Assembly (NCBI GenBank): GCA_965204465.1
Contig: CBDBES010000002.1
Coordinates: 744,001-808,000 of the forward strand
Source: CBDBES01 sp965204465
GTDB lineage: Bacteria; Spirochaetota; Leptospiria; Turneriellales; CBDBES01
Length of the DNA: 64,000 bases
Direction of reading: 5' to 3'
Below, in pieces: positions 59,544 through 64,000 of the stretch (the stretch's first letter is position 1; each line of letters begins with the position of its first letter). The position numbers and the translations under genes were made by a program. The notes beneath the pieces are model-generated. The model did not search any database and was not told the origin of the DNA. It saw only the letters and a list, made by a program, of their open reading frames with translations.

Positions 59544-60596
59544 ATGATTGAACCATATATACCGGACATACTTTTAACAATCCTAAAAATAGGCATTATC
59601 TTCTTTATACTCATCACAGGAGCAGCCTATTACACTCTTATGGAACGAAAATGGGCTGCCTATTTTCAAAGAAGATATGGTCCAAACCGAGCAGGATTAT
59701 GGGGCATTCTGCAGCCTCTTGCAGATGGAGTCAAATTTTTAACGAAACAAGAAACCATTCCCAAGAATGCAGATATTTATCTGTTTTTATTAGCACCAGC
59801 CATTTCTATGGTGACTGCCACCCTATTATGGACTGCCATACCATTTACTTCTTTAATACATTTCCCTTATGAAATATTAGGAAGACAAGAGATTGCCCTG
59901 CAAGTAACCAATCCAAATACGGGTGTGCTGCTGATCTTAACCATTTCTTCTCTTGCTGTATATGGAGTACTTCTTGCCGGCTGGTCCAGCAATAACAAAT
60001 ATTCTTTGCTTGGATCGGTAAGAGCCTCCGCACAAATGATCAGTTATGAGCTTAGCCTTGCCATGAGCATCATAGGGGTTATTCTAATGACAGGGCATCT
60101 AGACCTTCATAAAATTATACTGGCGCAACAAGAAGGCTGGTTTCTATTCACTATACCAGGTTTCTTAGGATTCTTTATTTTTGTGATCGCTATTTTTGCA
60201 GAGACGAACCGTCTTCCATTTGATCTTTCAGAAGCAGAGAGTGAATTAATAGTAGGATTCCATACAGAATACGGTGCATTTAAATTTGCCCTATTTTTTA
60301 TCGCTGAATATATGAATATGATCACTCTTTCTTTTCTAATTGCTATTCTTTTCCTTGGAGGATGGAATATACCTGTATTTATGCAAGAATTATTGAGTGG
60401 ATATTGGTGGGCGCCATTCATTGGTTCTTTATTTCTTGTATTAAAGGCCCTTTTCTTCATATTTTTATTTGTATGGGTAAGATGGTCTTTACCCCGCTTT
60501 AGATATGATCAATTAATGAATCTGGGATGGAAATATCTTTTGCCCCTTGCTTTGTTTCAAATATTTTTGGCTGGAGTTTATGTATGGTATCAATGA
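59544..60596 (+). CDS. nuoH: NADH-quinone oxidoreductase subunit H
   Basis: 350-residue membrane subunit near the quinone site. Eight or so helices and the family motifs ERKWAAYFQRRYGPNRAGLWGILQPLADGVKFLTKQ near residue 33-68, SYELSLAMSIIGVILM, the acidic quinone-channel loop FAETNRLPFDLSEAESELIVGFHTEYGAFKFALFFIAEY, and the terminal RWSLPRFRYDQLMNLGWK. No nuoG lies between nuoF and nuoH and no nuoI between nuoH and nuoJ. Its stop overlaps nuoJ's start. Confidence 0.97.
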   Translation: MIEPYIPDILLTILKIGIIFFILITGAAYYTLMERKWAAYFQRRYGPNRAGLWGILQPLADGVKFLTKQETIPKNADIYLFLLAPAISMVTATLLWTAIPFTSLIHFPYEILGRQEIALQVTNPNTGVLLILTISSLAVYGVLLAGWSSNNKYSLLGSVRASAQMISYELSLAMSIIGVILMTGHLDLHKIILAQQEGWFLFTIPGFLGFFIFVIAIFAETNRLPFDLSEAESELIVGFHTEYGAFKFALFFIAEYMNMITLSFLIAILFLGGWNIPVFMQELLSGYWWAPFIGSLFLVLKALFFIFLFVWVRWSLPRFRYDQLMNLGWKYLLPLALFQIFLAGVYVWYQ

Positions 60597-61156
60597 GTTT
60601 AACTGAAATATTATTCCTGGTCTTTGCTTCTACCATGGTAGCTAGTTCTTTAGGCGTGATATTGCATAAAAATCCAATTAAAGCTTCTCTTTTTTTAGTA
60701 TCCTTTTTTATAGGGTTGGCCGCAATGTATGCTCTACTGGGGGGATATTTTCTAGCTACAGTGCAGATACTGGTATATGTAGGGGCCATTATGGTTCTTT
60801 TTATATTTGTTATCATGTTGATACCCCTTAGAGAAGAAAATTTTGATCGACTTGCCTCTGGTTGGGGTAAAAAAGTGATCATTGCTCTCCTTATACTATC
60901 CTTTTCCCTACAAATGATCGTATTAACCCAAAAAAATACGGAAGTAACAAAGACCAATCATATACATACCTCTTATGAAAATGAATTAAATTTCAAAAAA
61001 GAAGAATTATTGATCAAGGGAAATACAGAGACTCTTTCTTTTATATTATTCTCTAATTATTTTTTACCCTTTGAAGCCATTTCTTTATTACTGCTTGTAG
61101 CTATGATCGGTTCAGTGATGTTGGCCAAAAAAAGCAGAAGAAAAATTTCGGATTAG
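60593..61156 (+). CDS. nuoJ: NADH-quinone oxidoreductase subunit J
   Basis: The start at 60593 (MSLTEILFLVFA) overlaps the nuoH stop as ATGA, a better choice than the in-frame codon 66 bases upstream. 187 residues with five helices. Motifs ASSLGVILHKNPIKASLFLVSFFIGLAAMYALLGGYFLATVQILVYVGAIMVLFIFVIML match the NuoJ core with its conserved glycine-rich TM3. The helix before the C-terminus, ISLLLLVAMIGSVMLAKK, is also typical. Confidence 0.95.
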   Translation: MSLTEILFLVFASTMVASSLGVILHKNPIKASLFLVSFFIGLAAMYALLGGYFLATVQILVYVGAIMVLFIFVIMLIPLREENFDRLASGWGKKVIIALLILSFSLQMIVLTQKNTEVTKTNHIHTSYENELNFKKEELLIKGNTETLSFILFSNYFLPFEAISLLLLVAMIGSVMLAKKSRRKISD

Positions 61157-61160
61157 ATAT

Positions 61161-61460
61161 ATGCCAGTAGAATATATAATTTATTTAGTCATCATATTAT
61201 TCGGTATCGGCATCATAGGTGTATTGACCAGGCACAATATAATTGTTGTGATCATGTCTGTAGAAATAATGCTTAATTCTGTGAATTTATTATTCGTTGC
61301 CTTTGCCAGAATGTGGTACGATATTGACGGGGAAGTATTTGTCTTTTTTATAATGGCAGTAGCTGCTGCGGAAGCAGCAATTGGATTGGCACTTGTGATC
61401 ACAATCTATCGAAATTTTAAAACTATTGATCTAAGAGAAATCAGTAAATTAAAAGGATAA
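61161..61460 (+). CDS. nuoK: NADH-quinone oxidoreductase subunit K
   Basis: 99 residues, three helices, the normal size. The conserved glutamates of the proton path are in IIVVIMSVEIMLNSVNLLFVAFA (Glu near 34) and MAVAAAEAAIGLALVITIYRN (Glu near 70). Four bases after nuoJ and ten before nuoL. Confidence 0.97.
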   Translation: MPVEYIIYLVIILFGIGIIGVLTRHNIIVVIMSVEIMLNSVNLLFVAFARMWYDIDGEVFVFFIMAVAAAEAAIGLALVITIYRNFKTIDLREISKLKG

Positions 61461-61469
61461 TCAAAAATT

Positions 61470-63398
61470 ATGGAAAAACTTTTTATTATTGCCTTGTGGT
61501 TTCCTTTGATCGGTTTTATAGGAAATTCATTTTTTGCTTTAAGACAATCTTTACAAAATAAAATAGCCTCTCAATGGATCATCTCAATTATAGGAGTAGG
61601 GTCTATCACTATTTCTTTTGGTATATTTGTTCTGTTGACTTTTTCGCAAAATGTTATTGCAAATCCTTTGGAAGCACATTTTTTTGAATGGATAAGAATT
61701 GGTTCTTTAAAATTAGATTTTGCCTATAGATTAGATGGTCTTTCTTTATTCATGGCCTGGATCGTTACTGGCATCGGAAGTCTTATCCACCTATATTCTA
61801 TAGGATACATGCAAAAAGAAAAAGAAGATTTCGCCAGATTCTTTGCCTATCTGAATTTATTTATTTTTTTCATGCTCCATTTAATATTGGCTGATAATCT
61901 TGTACTTACTTTCCTTGGCTGGGAAGGTGTTGGCCTATGCTCTTATCTTTTGATCGGATTTGATATCCATAAAGAAAAAGCTGCCTTTGCAGGAAAGAAA
62001 GCATTTATTACCAATCGCATAGGAGACGCTGGATTTATTTTAGGTATATTTCTGCTTTATAGAGAAATAGGTAGCCTGGACTATGGAATTGTGCTTTCTT
62101 ATCTAGACACCGCAAATATTCCTGCCGAGATTTTGAACACAATTGCTCTTCTACTTTTCATAGGCGTGGTTGGCAAGTCTGCGCAGATACCTCTTTACGT
62201 TTGGCTTCCAGATGCAATGGCAGGTCCTACTCCTGTTTCTGCCTTGATCCATGCGGCAACCATGGTAACAGCCGGCGTCTTTATAATATTTAGATTAGCC
62301 CCCCTATTCTTAGGCGCTTTAGATGTATCCATATTGATCAGCTATACAGGTGCATTTACTGCATTACTTGCTGCATTGATTGCTATAACACAAACAGATA
62401 TTAAAAAAGTATTGGCATATTCTACCGTCTCTCAGCTAGGCTATATGTTCATGGCCATGGGAGTGGGCGCCTATGGTGCAGGGATGTTCCATTTAACAAC
62501 GCATGCTTTTTTTAAGGCTCTTCTTTTTTTAGGTTCAGGGGCTGTGATCATTGCATTGCACCATGAACAAGACATACGAAAAATGGGCAAATTACATCAA
62601 AAGCTTCCTTTTATTTCGATCATTTTTTGGATAGGGGCCATCGCTATCTCTGGCATTCCTGGTTTTTCTGGCTTTTTCTCTAAGGACATGATATTAGAAA
62701 AGGTATTCACTTTTAAATATGGAGGTACCTGGCTTTACTCTATTGGGCTATTTACTGCCTTCTTGACCAGTTTCTATATTTACAGGTTGGTTTTTTTAAC
62801 ATTCCATACGAAAAAGGCCAGACATAACCATAATGTAGAGGACGTGAAATGGAATATAAAAGTACCTCTTGTTATTCTATCTATTCTGGCCATCATAGGT
62901 GGCTATGTAGGGCTTCCCCATTTATTTACCCATAAACCTGGAATGATACTCCAATATTTTGATCAAATATTATCCTCAAACTCTTTGTCTATGAAAGCAA
63001 ATAATTATATCACCATTGAAGCCAGCCAAGAAGCTATTTTAATGGGAATGTCTGTTACGGCAGCCATTCTGGGTTTTACTTTAGCATGGTATAAATACCA
63101 ACAAAAAAATCAAATTCCTGTAGCAGATAAAGCATTTAGAAAAAGATGGGTTAAATATAGTTTTCATAAATTTTATTTAGACGAGTTTTATGAGTTTATT
63201 CTTTTAAGACCAATGAAAAAAATTTCTGAATATTCCTATCATATTACAGATGCTAAGTGGATTGACGGTGTTGTAGATGGGCTAGGACAATTGGGTTTAG
63301 CATATGGTTCTGTATTGAGAAAATTACAAACAGGTCAGGTAGGGCATTATGCCTTCTATATTTTGATATCCTTTTTAATTGTTTTCTTATTTATATGA
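61470..63398 (+). CDS. nuoL: NADH-quinone oxidoreductase subunit L
   Basis: 642-residue antiporter-like proton pump subunit with about 15 helices. Motifs: GWEGVGLCSYLLIGF near 149 (key Glu), KAFITNRIGDAGF, KSAQIPLYVWLPDAMAGPTPVSALIHAATMVTAGVF near 235, KKVLAYSTVSQLGYMFMAMG, HAFFKALLFLGSGAVI, and a C-terminal lateral helix region followed by a last hydrophobic helix. Normal length and order, next to nuoK and nuoM. Confidence 0.97.
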   Translation: MEKLFIIALWFPLIGFIGNSFFALRQSLQNKIASQWIISIIGVGSITISFGIFVLLTFSQNVIANPLEAHFFEWIRIGSLKLDFAYRLDGLSLFMAWIVTGIGSLIHLYSIGYMQKEKEDFARFFAYLNLFIFFMLHLILADNLVLTFLGWEGVGLCSYLLIGFDIHKEKAAFAGKKAFITNRIGDAGFILGIFLLYREIGSLDYGIVLSYLDTANIPAEILNTIALLLFIGVVGKSAQIPLYVWLPDAMAGPTPVSALIHAATMVTAGVFIIFRLAPLFLGALDVSILISYTGAFTALLAALIAITQTDIKKVLAYSTVSQLGYMFMAMGVGAYGAGMFHLTTHAFFKALLFLGSGAVIIALHHEQDIRKMGKLHQKLPFISIIFWIGAIAISGIPGFSGFFSKDMILEKVFTFKYGGTWLYSIGLFTAFLTSFYIYRLVFLTFHTKKARHNHNVEDVKWNIKVPLVILSILAIIGGYVGLPHLFTHKPGMILQYFDQILSSNSLSMKANNYITIEASQEAILMGMSVTAAILGFTLAWYKYQQKNQIPVADKAFRKRWVKYSFHKFYLDEFYEFILLRPMKKISEYSYHITDAKWIDGVVDGLGQLGLAYGSVLRKLQTGQVGHYAFYILISFLIVFLFI

Positions 63399-63425
63399 TG
63401 AATTTTCAATTAAGGTATAAATAAT

Positions 63426-64000
63426 ATGATGTTAAGCATTAGTATATTCAGTCTTTTATGCGGTATTTTCTTATTGGCGATTCTACCTAAGCGAATTTTG
63501 AATCGAAAAATACAGAAGCCAAACATTCTGCTATTTATGATCTCTCTATCGGCAAGTCTTATCGCTTTATTATCTTCAATTATAGCGGCCTATCAATTTA
63601 ATTCTAACATTCCTGGATTCCAGCTAAAAGAAACTTGGTTTAAAGAAATTCAATACGGTCTTAACTGGTGGTTTGCCTTGGATGGTATTAGTCTTAGTCT
63701 ATATCTTTTAACCACAATTCTTTTCCCTTTGGGAATATGTTATTCTTATTTTAGTTATCAGGGTTTATGTAAACAAGATGAACCACAAGCCAGTTGTTTG
63801 GCATTCTTAAGAAACGAAAAGTTATTCTATATCAGTCTTTTACTACTGGAACTAAGTGTGATTGGAGTCTTTTTATCGGTCAGTTTTATCTCTTTTTATG
63901 TATTTTGGGAATTAACATTGATCCCAATGGTATTATTGATCGGTATATGGGGAGGAAAGAACAAAAGATATGCAGCGATTAAATTCCTTATCTATACTTT
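63426..64000 (+). CDS. nuoM: NADH-quinone oxidoreductase subunit M, N-terminal part
   Basis: Starts ATGATG about 27 bases after nuoL and runs off the right end. The 191 visible residues have four or more helices and the family pattern WWFALDGISLSLYLLTTILFPLGI near residue 83-107 and FISFYVFWELTLIPMVLLIGIWGG near 158-181, with the key glutamate in FWELTLIPM. KNKRYAAIKFLIYT follows, as expected. nuoN is presumably beyond the window. Confidence 0.95.
   Translation, partial: MMLSISIFSLLCGIFLLAILPKRILNRKIQKPNILLFMISLSASLIALLSSIIAAYQFNSNIPGFQLKETWFKEIQYGLNWWFALDGISLSLYLLTTILFPLGICYSYFSYQGLCKQDEPQASCLAFLRNEKLFYISLLLLELSVIGVFLSVSFISFYVFWELTLIPMVLLIGIWGGKNKRYAAIKFLIYT

Overview
This window is AT-rich and gene-dense and reads like the chromosome of a spirochaete, most like the Leptospira branch. 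The support is a FlaA-like periplasmic flagellar sheath protein, lipoproteins with loose spirochaete-style lipoboxes (FVIQC, FLSHC, LPFC), a Kdo pathway gene (kdsB), abundant TPR and PilZ proteins, and a nuo segment in the order F-H-J-K-L-M. The species is not identifiable from sequence alone and the phylum call is an inference.

Left part, 1-17.5 kb, is mostly minus-strand housekeeping: a truncated epmA/genX, gpmI followed by a TPR protein, a dicarboxylate symporter, a HEAT-like protein, a TVP38/DedA protein, a pirin, a decayed InlB-repeat lipoprotein, a FlaA-like gene translationally coupled to carB, a second large TPR protein, nusB, ribH and a membrane PilZ protein. From 17.6 to 24.5 kb come a candidate structured RNA made of GGA-loop hairpins, the first of three large Calx-beta/GLUG surface lipoproteins, a protein with six 51-bp repeats, kdsB and a small membrane protein. 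From 24.5 to 30.3 kb lie ftsH, a phosphomutase-fold metalloenzyme, a Ppx/GppA-HD phosphatase and an HtrA-type protease. An IS481-like element then sits directly upstream of tRNA-Cys and tRNA-Leu, followed by lexA.

The 32.9-42.4 kb stretch carries envelope genes (a frameshifted outer-membrane protein, an NHL-repeat lipoprotein, an arylsulfotransferase-like lipoprotein), IS remnants, a 185-bp palindromic MITE-like element, trxA, infA, a DsbA-like protein, a HicB-like protein and argD.

The 42.4-58.2 kb stretch is the accessory heart of the window. An IS1182 element splits a second copy of the hairpin array, and GLUG paralogs 2 and 3 flank a tight plus-strand operon: a Cfa-like methyltransferase, a GPH transporter, a MerR-type regulator with the CarH/LitR cobalamin-photoreceptor signature, an FAD amine oxidase-like protein, a DUF1365 protein and a second Cfa synthase, with a convergent DUF1295 membrane protein. 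It looks like a light- or B12-controlled fatty-acid modification system. A decayed IS then lies immediately upstream of nuoF-H-J-K-L-M, which runs off the right end.

The observations I rate highest are the CarH-like regulator in the lipid operon, the GGA-loop hairpin array (candidate CsrA-sponge RNA) duplicated next to two GLUG genes, and the decamer repeat tract in the leader of GLUG paralog 2.
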